Shown in pieces: positions 8,108-16,082 of a stretch of DNA of 64,000 nucleotides. The first letter of the stretch is position 1, and every line of letters begins with the position of its first letter. The notes beneath the pieces are model-generated. The model saw only the letters and a program-made list of their open reading frames with translations. It did not search any database and was not told where the DNA came from. Source of the DNA: Nitrospirota bacterium (lineage in GTDB: Bacteria > Nitrospirota > Thermodesulfovibrionia > Thermodesulfovibrionales > Magnetobacteriaceae); NCBI GenBank assembly GCA_015233895.1, contig JADFXG010000002.1, positions 248,001 through 312,000 on the forward strand, in the 5' to 3' direction. Made by a program: the position numbers and the translations under genes.

Positions 8108-9577
8108 CTACTTATTCCGTATAAACTCGTATATATCGAGATAATGTTTTCCGGGCCAGTTCCACGACCAGTCATACCCCATAGCATTTGTTATAAGTTG
8201 CCTGAAATCCCCCGGGTAGGAGTACCAAAGTCCGGTTGCCCTGTGCATGGCGTCCTCCAGCGAGCCGTAATCTGTCCCGTAAAAGACAAAGCCGTTTCTT
8301 TCATTAAACGGTCTCTCTGAGTAATTAGCATCATAGACTGTGTTGGATAACCCACCTGTGCTCCTTACTATAGGAATAGTGCCGTATTTCATAGCTATCA
8401 TTTGTGTTAGGCCGCAGGGTTCAAACAGACTTGGTATCAAAAGCATGTCAGACCCGGCGTATATTAAATGCGCCAGTTCGTCGTTGTATCCGATTTCCAG
8501 ATGGCAATCAGGATTATCGTTAAGTTGTTGTTTTATGTGCATAAATTCATCATTTAATGCTTTGTCTGTACTTGAGCCAAGAAGGATAAACTGCCAGCCG
8601 TTTTGTAGTGCGTAATACATAGCGTGTCTGATTAGATGCACACCCTTTTGGTGGTCAAGGCGTCCGATTGCACAGATTATGGGTTTAAGGTCTTGCCTTA
8701 AGAGCAGCCGGTGGCGCAGTGCCTCCTTATTTTTATACTTATCGTCTATGTTTGCAGGACCATACTTAAACGGGATATGCGGGTCAATCTCCGGGTTCCA
8801 AACCTCGTAGTCAACGCCGTTTAGAATGCCTCCAAATTTACTCTGATGCATGTGCAGTGTGTGCCCCAGTCCAAAGCCCTGGTCAGATGTCCGAACATCC
8901 CATGCGTATTGAGGCGAAACAGTGGTTACAAAGTTAGAGTAAACAATGCCGCCTTTCATAAGGTTAACAGCATGTGGGTTGTGGTCATCCTGCAACCGCT
9001 CATTATTGATTAGTTTGTTGCCGTCAAGTCCAACCTCACGGAGAGCATACTCACCAGCGATACCCTGATGCTTTAAATTGTGCAACGTGTAAATTACTCT
9101 TGGATGGCTCATCCCAATGTGCTGATATATTTCATATAACAGAACCGGTACAAGCGCCGTTTGCCAATCGTGGCAGTGTATGATGTCTGGGTTTTTACCG
9201 GATTTATACATAAATTCAAGAGCAGCGCGGCAAAAAAACGCAAATCGTTCGTTATCATCCCCATGGCCGTAAAATACACCGCGGCTGAAAAAGTTTTTGT
9301 CAGAATGTGAATCTATAAAAAAACACTTCCTGCCGTGCACGAAACCAAAAAACACCGTACAATGTACCCACGTATTGTAATAAGGCACCCAAAGTCCCTC
9401 ATATACGACTTGAAGGTTATATATCTGATCGTACCACATGCAGTCATACTTAGGCAGGATGATTTCCACGGAATTGCCTCTGATTTCAAGCTCACGGGAA
9501 AGCCCAAACACAACATCAGCAAGCCCCCCAACCTTTGCTACCGGCGCTATCTCCGGCGTTACCATAACTACATACAT
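8108..9577 (-). CDS. glgA: Glycogen synthase (ADP-glucose type), copy 1
   Basis: GT5 family glucosyltransferase of 489 residues that extends alpha-1,4-glucan from ADP-glucose. The N-terminus carries the diagnostic KVGGLADVV loop (residues 15-23), the middle has HCHDWQTALVPVLL, and the C-terminal domain has AIGRLDHQKGVHLI and the acceptor/donor motif SLFEPCGLTQMIAMKYG. AGGAG lies eight bases before the ATG. It is convergent with comEC (8 bases between) and opposite in strand to a second glgA at 13651 of identical length, so the two are old paralogues rather than a fresh tandem copy. Confidence 0.95.
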   Translation of the reverse strand: MYVVMVTPEIAPVAKVGGLADVVFGLSRELEIRGNSVEIILPKYDCMWYDQIYNLQVVYEGLWVPYYNTWVHCTVFFGFVHGRKCFFIDSHSDKNFFSRGVFYGHGDDNERFAFFCRAALEFMYKSGKNPDIIHCHDWQTALVPVLLYEIYQHIGMSHPRVIYTLHNLKHQGIAGEYALREVGLDGNKLINNERLQDDHNPHAVNLMKGGIVYSNFVTTVSPQYAWDVRTSDQGFGLGHTLHMHQSKFGGILNGVDYEVWNPEIDPHIPFKYGPANIDDKYKNKEALRHRLLLRQDLKPIICAIGRLDHQKGVHLIRHAMYYALQNGWQFILLGSSTDKALNDEFMHIKQQLNDNPDCHLEIGYNDELAHLIYAGSDMLLIPSLFEPCGLTQMIAMKYGTIPIVRSTGGLSNTVYDANYSERPFNERNGFVFYGTDYGSLEDAMHRATGLWYSYPGDFRQLITNAMGYDWSWNWPGKHYLDIYEFIRNK

Positions 9578-9620
9578 GAACTACACTCCTATTTTTAAGT
9601 AAATCTCAACAACAGCCTTT

Positions 9621-9629
9621 ATTGTAGCA
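9621..9629 (-). promoter_or_regulatory. Extended -10 promoter for glgA copy 1
   Basis: On the minus strand TGCTACAAT, an extended -10 element (TGnTACAAT), about 45 bases before the glgA start. No good -35 is seen at standard spacing. Confidence 0.45.
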
Positions 9630-9674
9630 TATTGGCACACAAAAAATCAGCAAGTTTGTTGTTTATATCACTTT

Positions 9675-9896
9675 AAGAATTTCGGCGATAACCACCCTGA
9701 TGTTGCATGCGACCTTAACAATATGGGATTAGCTTATTATTATCATCTTGGTAATTATGAAAAAGCAATTCCATTGTTTAAGCAGAGTTTAAGTATATAT
9801 GAGGAAAAATTAGGGGTTAACCATCCTTACACAAAAGGTACAAGGGATTCTTTAAAAAGAGCAGAGGAGAAGTTAGCGGGTTCAGGCACGAGATGA
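9675..9896 (+). pseudogene. Remnant of a tetratricopeptide-repeat protein
   Basis: An open frame without a usable start encodes about 73 residues of the TPR_10/TPR_12 type: DNHPDVACDLNNMGLAYY, then YEKAIPLFKQSLSIYEEKLG, then NHPYTKGTRDSLKRAEEKL and a stop at 9896. This is the normal C-terminus of kinesin-light-chain-like TPR proteins. Sequence upstream of 9675 does not continue the repeat, so it is a 3' fragment left after deletion or transfer. Confidence 0.7.
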
Positions 9897-9936
9897 GGAT
9901 TTAGCGGGCGTTGGCTTTTGAACAGCCCGTGTTTGT

Positions 9937-10129
9937 TCAATCAGCATGATTATTTGTAGGGGCGAATAATTATTCGCCCATCTGTATCTGCGAACATCTG
10001 TGCAATCTGCGGATAAAAAATTCTTTAAAAGATATCTATCCGCAGAGACGCAGATAAACGCATATGAAAGGATTATTTACATAACAATACAAAGAGGAAA
10101 CACTGTGGTGCAATCAGCATGATTGCACC
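9937..10129. repeat. Cluster of perfect palindromes (intergenic mosaic)
   Basis: Non-coding stretch with a 20-bp perfect palindrome GGGCGAATAATTATTCGCCC (9960-9979), inverted arms TCTGCGGATA/TATCCGCAGA (10006-10015 / 10037-10046), and a hairpin GGTGCAATCA-gca-TGATTGCACC (10107-10129). The core AATCAGCATGATT of the last also appears at about 9939-9951. Such short palindromes look like dispersed REP-type repeats; no gene is seen. Confidence 0.7.
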
Positions 10130-10216
10130 AACGGGTGTTACAAGTGTGCTATGCGACTGCTGTAATCGAGGATGTAACAGATGTATAGCGGGTTTTGATA
10201 TGGTTGCAAAAAGTGC

Positions 10217-10267
10217 CACCAATTGATTCAATCAAATTATAGAATGGTTGTATAAAATCAATTGGTG
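10217..10267. repeat. Long inverted repeat before the DUF4189 promoter
   Basis: Arms CACCAATTGATT (10217-10228) and AATCAATTGGTG (10256-10267) match perfectly over 12 bp with 27 bases between. The right arm ends ten bases before the -35 box of the next gene, so it could be a cruciform, an operator pair, or a transposon-end relic. Confidence 0.6.
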
Positions 10268-10277
10268 AAAAAATATC

Positions 10278-10306
10278 TTGACTTTTTGTTACAAATCATT
10301 TATACT
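10278..10306 (+). promoter_or_regulatory. Sigma-70 promoter for the DUF4189 gene
   Basis: TTGACT (10278-10283), 17-base spacer, TATACT (10301-10306), about 60 bases before the start codon. Confidence 0.7.
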
Positions 10307-10366
10307 AAATCGGGTTTGTTTCAAATTGGCGGCTTAGCTGCCTTAGAATAGTATCAGGGGGAAATC

Positions 10367-10717
10367 ATGAAAAAGTTAGTGTATTTGTTGGCCTTAGTGT
10401 TAATTGTTGTCTTTAGCTATTCAGAGAAGGTCTATGCAACAGGAGCAATAGCAATTTCTGATGAAGATGAACTGTATGGTGTTTGTACTGGTGCCAGCGA
10501 TAAAGACCAGGCTAAATCATGTTCTATTAAGGCGTGTGAAGATCACGGTGGCACAGATTGTAAGTTCCGCGTGTGGTTTGAAAAATGCGGTGCTGTTGCT
10601 TACAGTAATAAATACTTTGGAATCGGATGGGGCAAAGATAAAAATACAGCAGAGTCAAAAGCCCTCGATGATTGCGCTCATAATTGTGTGATAGTCGCAT
10701 CAGAATGTGAAAAATAA
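10367..10717 (+). CDS. Secreted DUF4189 domain protein
   Basis: A 116-residue exported protein. Residues 1-24 are a Sec signal peptide (MKKLVYLLALVLIVVFSYSE, likely cut after VYA). The mature part begins TGAIAISD and fits DUF4189: DKDQAKSCSIKAC in the first half, FEKCGAVAYS in the middle, then GIGWGKDKNTAESKALDDC. Eight cysteines could form four disulfides outside the cytoplasm. No reaction is known for the family. It has its own promoter and a GGGGG ribosome site seven bases before the ATG, and no co-transcribed neighbour. Confidence 0.85.
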   Translation: MKKLVYLLALVLIVVFSYSEKVYATGAIAISDEDELYGVCTGASDKDQAKSCSIKACEDHGGTDCKFRVWFEKCGAVAYSNKYFGIGWGKDKNTAESKALDDCAHNCVIVASECEK

Positions 10718-10718
10718 A

Positions 10719-10770
10719 GGTTTCTACAGGTAGGGTAAGGGTTCCTTGAGCTCTTTCCCACCTGGAAACC
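10719..10770. terminator. Stem-loop after the DUF4189 gene
   Basis: GGTTTC-ta-CAGGT (10719-10731) can pair with ACCTG-GAAACC (10759/10760-10770) around a loop that has further G/C pairing. No run of T follows, so it is either a weak terminator or an mRNA 3'-end structure. Confidence 0.45.
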
Positions 10771-10878
10771 GTATCTGTAGGGTGATTAAAAACTCCAACT
10801 TTTAAGAAATTTCAAAAACCACATTTTCAACGTAATTTATACTTCAAACGTGTTACAATAACAAAGGTTGCAAAATTT

Positions 10879-12255
10879 ATGGATATAAAGAGAGTATCGT
10901 TTATAGAGGTCAGATCGCCTGAGTCATATATATTCAGGCGATTTCCCATTCCGCGTGTGGGAAGTGTGCTGCTTTCCACAATTTTAAGCAAGATGGGCTG
11001 TGAGGTTAAAGTCTTTATAGAAGACATTAGCCAGCCGGATTGGAATTTTGTTGAAAGCTCTGACGTCGTCTGTATATCCACGATTACATCCACTGTCAGC
11101 ACTGCATATAAAACGGTGCTGAGATTAAAAAAACTTGGCATACCTGTGATTATGGGAGGAGCCCACCCGTCTTTTGTTCCCGATGAGTGTCTTGGCTTTG
11201 CCGATTTTGTCGTCAGAGGCGAGGGAGATATTGCACTCCCTGCCCTTATCAATTATATGAGAACAGGCACACCAGATATCAGCACAATTGCCGGAGTATC
11301 ATACAAAACCCCTGACGGCACAATCAAACATAATCCCACCGGGGAGTTCATCCAGGACCTCGACGCTTTACCGGATGTTGATTTCTCCCTCATATATAAA
11401 TGGAAACACTCAAACATTCACCCTGTGGCTACAATGCGCGGGTGCGCCTACAACTGCCGGTTTTGTCTGGTCTCTCCCATGTTTGGCAGAAAATACCGGT
11501 TTAGATCGGTTAAAAGTGTCACGGATGAGTTAAAGCGGATTGCCTCAGTATCAAGTTCGCCGCTGTTTTTTGTGGATGACAACTTTGCCGCTAACAGAAC
11601 CCGCACAAAGCAGATTATCCGCTTTATGCTTGACGAAAAAATCACACCCCGTTGGTCTGCCATGATGAGGCCAAACGTTGTCAAAGATGAGGAGCTGCTT
11701 ACACTTATGGCTCAGGCCGGAAAATTTACCGCCTGTCTTGGGTTTGAATCAATAACTCCGGAAAGTCTTATTGCTTATGAGAAAAAACAAACCCATCAGG
11801 ATAACATCGCAAGCGTTAAGGCTCTCAAAGAGCATGGGATAAAAGTTCACGGGATGTTTGTCTTTGGGGCAGACACCGATACAATTGAAAGCATCAAAAG
11901 AACTGTGGATTTTGCCGCCAACTCCGGTATTGATTCGGTGCAGTTTATGATATTAACCCCTCTTCCCGGAACCGCCGTCTATGAAGACTTAAAGACCGCA
12001 GGCAGAATCCTTCACACTCAGTGGGATAAGTACGACATCCACCACACCGTGTTCAGACCGGCACAGATGACCCCCTCAGAACTTCATATGGAAACTCTCT
12101 ACGCCATGAAAAGATTTTATTCGTGGAAATATGTCTTTAAACGCATCATGTCGCTTGATCTGTTTTATGGTGCTTTCGGCCTATACAGTAAAAGCATCAT
12201 CCGCCATGCGGTAAAAGAGTCTGAAAAGTACGTTAAAGACTTTAAGTTAGAATAA
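10879..12255 (+). CDS. B12-binding domain radical SAM protein
   Basis: A 458-residue enzyme with an N-terminal cobalamin-binding-like Rossmann domain (about 1-130, with VIMGGAHPSFVPDECL and VVRGEGD) and a radical SAM domain whose cluster motif is CAYNCRFC (Cys189, Cys193, Cys196), followed by FFVDDNFAANRTRT and LGFESITPESL. This layout is that of the BchE/HpnP-like and MiaB-remote group of B12-dependent radical SAM enzymes, which do methylations or cyclisations; the substrate cannot be told from sequence. It stands alone between the DUF4189 gene and the cNMP-fold pair, with no biosynthetic partners next to it. Confidence 0.88.
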   Translation: MDIKRVSFIEVRSPESYIFRRFPIPRVGSVLLSTILSKMGCEVKVFIEDISQPDWNFVESSDVVCISTITSTVSTAYKTVLRLKKLGIPVIMGGAHPSFVPDECLGFADFVVRGEGDIALPALINYMRTGTPDISTIAGVSYKTPDGTIKHNPTGEFIQDLDALPDVDFSLIYKWKHSNIHPVATMRGCAYNCRFCLVSPMFGRKYRFRSVKSVTDELKRIASVSSSPLFFVDDNFAANRTRTKQIIRFMLDEKITPRWSAMMRPNVVKDEELLTLMAQAGKFTACLGFESITPESLIAYEKKQTHQDNIASVKALKEHGIKVHGMFVFGADTDTIESIKRTVDFAANSGIDSVQFMILTPLPGTAVYEDLKTAGRILHTQWDKYDIHHTVFRPAQMTPSELHMETLYAMKRFYSWKYVFKRIMSLDLFYGAFGLYSKSIIRHAVKESEKYVKDFKLE

Positions 12256-12278
12256 TTTAGGGTTAAATAAAATAGCTG

Positions 12279-12308
12279 TTGACAAACTTGTTTTTCATTT
12301 AATATAAT
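12279..12308 (+). promoter_or_regulatory. Consensus sigma-70 promoter for the cNMP-fold gene pair
   Basis: TTGACA (12279-12284) and TATAAT (12303-12308), both perfect consensus, 18-base spacer, 47 bases before the first gene. This is one of the strongest-looking promoters in the window. Confidence 0.8.
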
Positions 12309-12355
12309 TAGATGGCAAGAATGATTAAGAAGTTGAAAGGAAAATTGGCACAAGC

Positions 12356-12886
12356 ATGTCCTTAGTAGATGATTTAAAAAGGCAGATTCTGCTCGATGGT
12401 ATTGAAGGCGCTGAGCTGGAGAAGATTGCCGGGATGGTAGATACGTTTAAGGTGTCAAAGGGTGATCCGATATTCAGGGAAAATGAGCAAACCCGCGGTA
12501 TTTACATGATAAACACAGGGGAGGTAGAAATCACAAAGAAACTTCCCATAGATTTAAAAACAAAGATGCTGATAACTATGCGTAATATGCAAAACTGCTG
12601 TCAAATCAGGAAAACCCCCTTTGGATGGAGACAGTTGTTTGCATCATTAATAGAGGGACAGTACTTTGGTGAGCTCTCCGTGATTGAGGGTAAAAAGAAA
12701 CACGGGGCGGATGCCGATGCTGTGACCGATTGTGAGTTTTACTTACTTAGTCCGGACAAATTCGCAGTGATTGAGGCGACAAGTCCTGAGACTATCCTGA
12801 AAATGCTTAAAACTATAGCGAGAGTTTCCTCTAAAAACCTTAGGTATCTGGACAGGCAGCTTTTGAAATTGCTTATAGGAATTTAA
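12356..12886 (+). CDS. Cyclic-nucleotide-binding-fold protein, tandem copy 1
   Basis: A 176-residue single-domain protein of the CAP_ED/cNMP-binding fold: KGDPIFRENEQTRGIYMINTGEVEI, then YFGELSVIEG and a C-terminal helical part. There is no DNA-binding helix-turn-helix, so it is not a classical Crp regulator. Between the beta strands there is an extra stretch of about 25 residues (from ITMRNMQNCCQ to FASL). In the phosphate-binding cassette the family arginine before the conserved alanine is replaced (ELSVIEGKKKHGADAD), so cyclic nucleotide binding is doubtful. It is followed after 11 bases by a paralogue, and both precede glgA copy 2. Confidence 0.82.
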   Translation: MSLVDDLKRQILLDGIEGAELEKIAGMVDTFKVSKGDPIFRENEQTRGIYMINTGEVEITKKLPIDLKTKMLITMRNMQNCCQIRKTPFGWRQLFASLIEGQYFGELSVIEGKKKHGADADAVTDCEFYLLSPDKFAVIEATSPETILKMLKTIARVSSKNLRYLDRQLLKLLIGI

Positions 12887-12897
12887 AAGGAGCGAAT

Positions 12898-13428
12898 ATG
12901 AAGCCTGATATAGAGGATTTAAAAAAACAAGTGCTTTTTGAGAGCCTTGATGACAACGAACTGCAAATAGTGATGAGTATTCTTCGGGTTGTAGAGTTTT
13001 CAAAAGAAGGTTTTATTTTTCAGGAAAATGACCCCACAAAAGGCCTCTATCTTATACACTCAGGAAAAGTTGAGATAAAAAGAAAACTGCAACTTGATAC
13101 TAAAAGCAAGATGCTTGTTATGCTCAGAAACATAAAAAGTGATGAAATCCGACACACAGCTCATGGCTGGGAAAATCGTTTTGCTGTCTTGGAAAAAGGG
13201 AATTTTTTCGGTGAGCTTTCTGTAATAGAGAGCAGGAGGAAGCACAGTGCAGAATGTGTAGCTTTGGAGGACACTGTCTTGTTGCTTTTACCTTCTGAGG
13301 ATTTTTTAAAACTTGAAGAGACGAATGTTTATATTGTTGTTAAAATTTTGAAATCTATTGCTAAAGTGACATCCGGCAATGTTCGTCAATTGGATAGAAG
13401 AATACTGAAAGCTTTGATGGGTACCTAA
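12898..13428 (+). CDS. Cyclic-nucleotide-binding-fold protein, tandem copy 2
   Basis: A 176-residue paralogue of the preceding gene, identical in length and with the same layout: EGFIFQENDPTKGLYLIHSG, the same inserted stretch (MLRNIKSDEIRHTAHGWENR), FFGELSVIESRRKHSAEC and a closing helical segment RQLDRRILKALMG. It too lacks a helix-turn-helix and has histidine where the cyclic-phosphate-contacting arginine normally sits. AAAAGGAG precedes the ATG. The pair arose by tandem duplication and has since diverged substantially. They may act as protein-interaction or ligand-sensing modules, perhaps for the glucan genes downstream, which is only inferred from position. Confidence 0.82.
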   Translation: MKPDIEDLKKQVLFESLDDNELQIVMSILRVVEFSKEGFIFQENDPTKGLYLIHSGKVEIKRKLQLDTKSKMLVMLRNIKSDEIRHTAHGWENRFAVLEKGNFFGELSVIESRRKHSAECVALEDTVLLLLPSEDFLKLEETNVYIVVKILKSIAKVTSGNVRQLDRRILKALMGT

Positions 13429-13502
13429 CTCAATATTATTGGCTCCGGCACAGTTTAATCTGAAAGTGTTGAAGTGATTTTTCCTGTTTAAGCAGACGTT
13501 GT

Positions 13503-13535
13503 GGGTGGTGGGTGATGGGTTGTAGGTGACTGGGG
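13503..13535 (+). other. G-rich tract upstream of glgA copy 2
   Basis: Repeated GGGT/GGTG units with four runs of three or more G (13503-13505, 13510-13512, 13517-13519, 13532-13535). It has possible G-quadruplex character although the last loop is long. The rest of 13429-13593 shows no gene. Confidence 0.3.
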
Positions 13536-13593
13536 ATTAGTTAGGTATGAGTGAGTCTGCATTGTTCCGAAGTTCAGCAGTGGTTTTTATAAT

Positions 13594-13621
13594 TTGGCAA
13601 ATTATTGTGAATAAATATAAT
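13594..13621 (+). promoter_or_regulatory. Sigma-70 promoter for glgA copy 2
   Basis: TTGGCA (13594-13599), 16-base spacer, TATAAT (13616-13621), 29 bases before the start codon. Confidence 0.65.
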
Positions 13622-13650
13622 CTTGTGACAGTATCTCTTGGAGGTCTATA

Positions 13651-15120
13651 ATGTACATTATAATGATAGCCTCGGAATGCGCACCTGTATCTAAAGTAGG
13701 CGGTCTTGCCGATGTTGTTGATGGCTTAAGCTGCGAACTTCTCAGAAAGGGCCATAACGTGGAAATAATCCTGCCTTACTATGATTGCATGAACCATTCG
13801 CTTGTTGAAAATATTCAGGGTAATCCTGTAGAACTTTACGTACCATTTAAAGGCAAACAAATTAAATGTACCATCCACACGGGCATGGTACATGGCAATG
13901 TGTGTTATTTTATTAAATCTCATTCCGGGGAAAAGTATTTTGACAGGGGCAGTTTTTACGGGGCGGGGGATGATGAGGAGCGTTTCGCACTGTTTTCAGT
14001 GGCAGCAGTGGAGTTTATGCTTAAGGCTGGTAAACAGCCGGATGTCATTCACTGCCATGACTGGCAAACTGCTCTCATTACGGTACTTTTGCGTTACAGA
14101 TATAAAAATTCGTTTTTGTCTAATACGAAACTTTGCTACACTATACACAACATAAAGCATCAGGGCAAGGTAACCCACAAACTGATGGATACGGCAGGGC
14201 TTAATCCGTCAGTTTTCACTGAACTTGATGCTATGGCAGATACGTTATCTCCGAGTTACATGAACTTAATGAAAGGCGGCATTGTTTACTCCGACTATAT
14301 TACCACCGTTTCCCCCAAATATGCCATGGAGACAAGGACATCTGAACTTGGCGAGGGCCTTGAGAGTGTGCTGTCTGCTAATGCGTCAAAATATGAGGGA
14401 ATAATTAATGGTGTTGAGTATGATGTCTGGAGCCCGGAAAAGGACCATAACATACCGGTTAATTACAGCGTTGATACGATTGACGATAAATATAAAAATA
14501 AGGAACAACTCAGAAAGAAACTGTCCCTGAGGAATGTGTTTAAGCCTATAGTGGCTGTTGTAGGCCGGCTTGACGCACAAAAGGGGGTTCATCTTATAAG
14601 ACACGCTCTGCTGTACTGCCTCAACAAGGGAATGCAGTTTGTCCTTCTGGGATCGTCTCCGGATAATGAAATAGACGAGTATTTTCATCATCTCAAACAC
14701 TACCTCAGGCGAAATTCCGATTGCTGTCTGAATCTTAGTTACGATGAAGAACTCTCGCACCTTATATATGCAGGCTCCGATATGATACTGATACCAAGCC
14801 TTTATGAACCCTGCGGCCTTACTCAGATGATAGCCATGAGATACGGCACAGTACCTATAGCCAGAAACACCGGCGGGTTAAGTGATACAGTGTTTGATCT
14901 TGAACTTTCCCAAAAACCGCTTATCGAACGAAACGGTTTTACTTTTGAGGACTTTACATATGAAGCCATAGAGTCGGCTCTGACGAGGGCTCAGTTTGTA
15001 TGGAACGAAAAGCCCTATACTTTCAGAGAAGTCATGATAACCGGCATGAAAACAGATTATTCCTGGACGTTATCTGCTGACAGATACCTTGGCATTTACA
15101 GCAAGATGTTAGGCAGGTAA
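13651..15120 (+). CDS. glgA: Glycogen synthase (ADP-glucose type), copy 2
   Basis: A second GT5 glycogen synthase, 489 residues, with KVGGLADVVDGLSCEL at residues 15-30, HCHDWQTALITVLL, AVVGRLDAQKGVHLI and SLYEPCGLTQMIAMRYG. All catalytic landmarks of the first copy are kept. It has a clear GGAGG site six bases before the ATG. It leads a forward cluster with a DUF4912 protein and a GH57 branching enzyme, so this copy is probably the one dedicated to branched glucan synthesis; the copy at 8108 may serve another condition. Which one is the main synthase cannot be told from the sequence. Confidence 0.95.
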   Translation: MYIIMIASECAPVSKVGGLADVVDGLSCELLRKGHNVEIILPYYDCMNHSLVENIQGNPVELYVPFKGKQIKCTIHTGMVHGNVCYFIKSHSGEKYFDRGSFYGAGDDEERFALFSVAAVEFMLKAGKQPDVIHCHDWQTALITVLLRYRYKNSFLSNTKLCYTIHNIKHQGKVTHKLMDTAGLNPSVFTELDAMADTLSPSYMNLMKGGIVYSDYITTVSPKYAMETRTSELGEGLESVLSANASKYEGIINGVEYDVWSPEKDHNIPVNYSVDTIDDKYKNKEQLRKKLSLRNVFKPIVAVVGRLDAQKGVHLIRHALLYCLNKGMQFVLLGSSPDNEIDEYFHHLKHYLRRNSDCCLNLSYDEELSHLIYAGSDMILIPSLYEPCGLTQMIAMRYGTVPIARNTGGLSDTVFDLELSQKPLIERNGFTFEDFTYEAIESALTRAQFVWNEKPYTFREVMITGMKTDYSWTLSADRYLGIYSKMLGR

Positions 15121-15197
15121 GAATTAACAGTAAGTGAACCGTGCAGTTAGTGTAGATGCACGTTTGAGTGGCAAATACACCTTAACAAGGAGAATAT

Positions 15198-16082
15198 ATG
15201 GAAGCAACTTCCGTTAACATTGCTTTAGGAGAGGCTAAAAAGCCAGAGGACGGCCACGGGATAGGTTTTTTTGTATCCGGTTCCATAAAGTATCCAATAG
15301 TTGAACAGTACGAGATTCCCTCTAAATATAATATTGATACCTTAGTGTTGTTACCTGTAAATGAGCATAGTATTTTTCTTTATTGGGAATTAACTGGCAA
15401 ACTGTTGGAGGCAAATTCGATAGATCCTGATACTGTACAATTTATAATAAAGGTTTATGAGATAAAAGCTGTACAAAAGAAAAGCGATGACAGAAAACAG
15501 ATATACTCTGCGGCAGTCAGCGGTCGGCTGGGTGAGTTTCATGCCACAGTGCCTGACGCTTTTAAACCGATGTCTGCGGCAATAGGGGTAGAAATCGGAG
15601 GCACGTTTAGGGAGCTGGTTGAATCAAACCATGTAAACATCCCTTCTTTTGCTGTGCTGGGGCTGAAAGATGATTTCTTTAGTACCGGAACAATAACGCT
15701 TCAGACGGAAAAACCTAAAGAGGAAGAGGAGGCGTTTAAAGGGCAGTCTGAGGCTTTCAATAAAGAAATCGAGATAGCCTCCCAACTTTTGGATATAAGA
15801 AGCAAGGATACACAAAGCATAGAGCTGCTTATGGGGCTATTGGAAAAATTTCGTAATTTCTCCAGTGAAGACAGAGCGCTACTTGACATTATAAAACGGT
15901 TTTATGAGGCACGTGCTGAAGACGTGAGGTTATTGCAGATGTTCCTTGAGTTTCTTAAAATGTTGGGACTTAAGGACGGTAACAAAAAGTCGATACTTGA
16001 GTACTTTGAGAGGCTAAAAGATTCATCCGCAGCCTCCGGCTCAAGCGGGTCATTGTCTAAGGATAAGGAGGCAGGCAAGTGA
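15198..16082 (+). CDS. DUF4912 domain protein of the alpha-glucan cluster
   Basis: A 294-residue protein whose residues 40-160 match DUF4912: YNIDTLVLLPVNEHSIFLYWE is the hallmark (a short strand ending in the aromatic-Trp-Glu motif), resembling a carbohydrate-binding or immunoglobulin-like fold. The second half is helical and charged (IEIASQLLDIRSKDTQSIEL onwards), with a low-complexity Ser/Gly/Lys end. No signal peptide. It has AAGGAG before the ATG and overlaps the GH57 gene by 4 bases (GTGA), which ties it to glucan branching. A role as a glucan-binding accessory protein is inferred. Confidence 0.78.
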   Translation: MEATSVNIALGEAKKPEDGHGIGFFVSGSIKYPIVEQYEIPSKYNIDTLVLLPVNEHSIFLYWELTGKLLEANSIDPDTVQFIIKVYEIKAVQKKSDDRKQIYSAAVSGRLGEFHATVPDAFKPMSAAIGVEIGGTFRELVESNHVNIPSFAVLGLKDDFFSTGTITLQTEKPKEEEEAFKGQSEAFNKEIEIASQLLDIRSKDTQSIELLMGLLEKFRNFSSEDRALLDIIKRFYEARAEDVRLLQMFLEFLKMLGLKDGNKKSILEYFERLKDSSAASGSSGSLSKDKEAGK

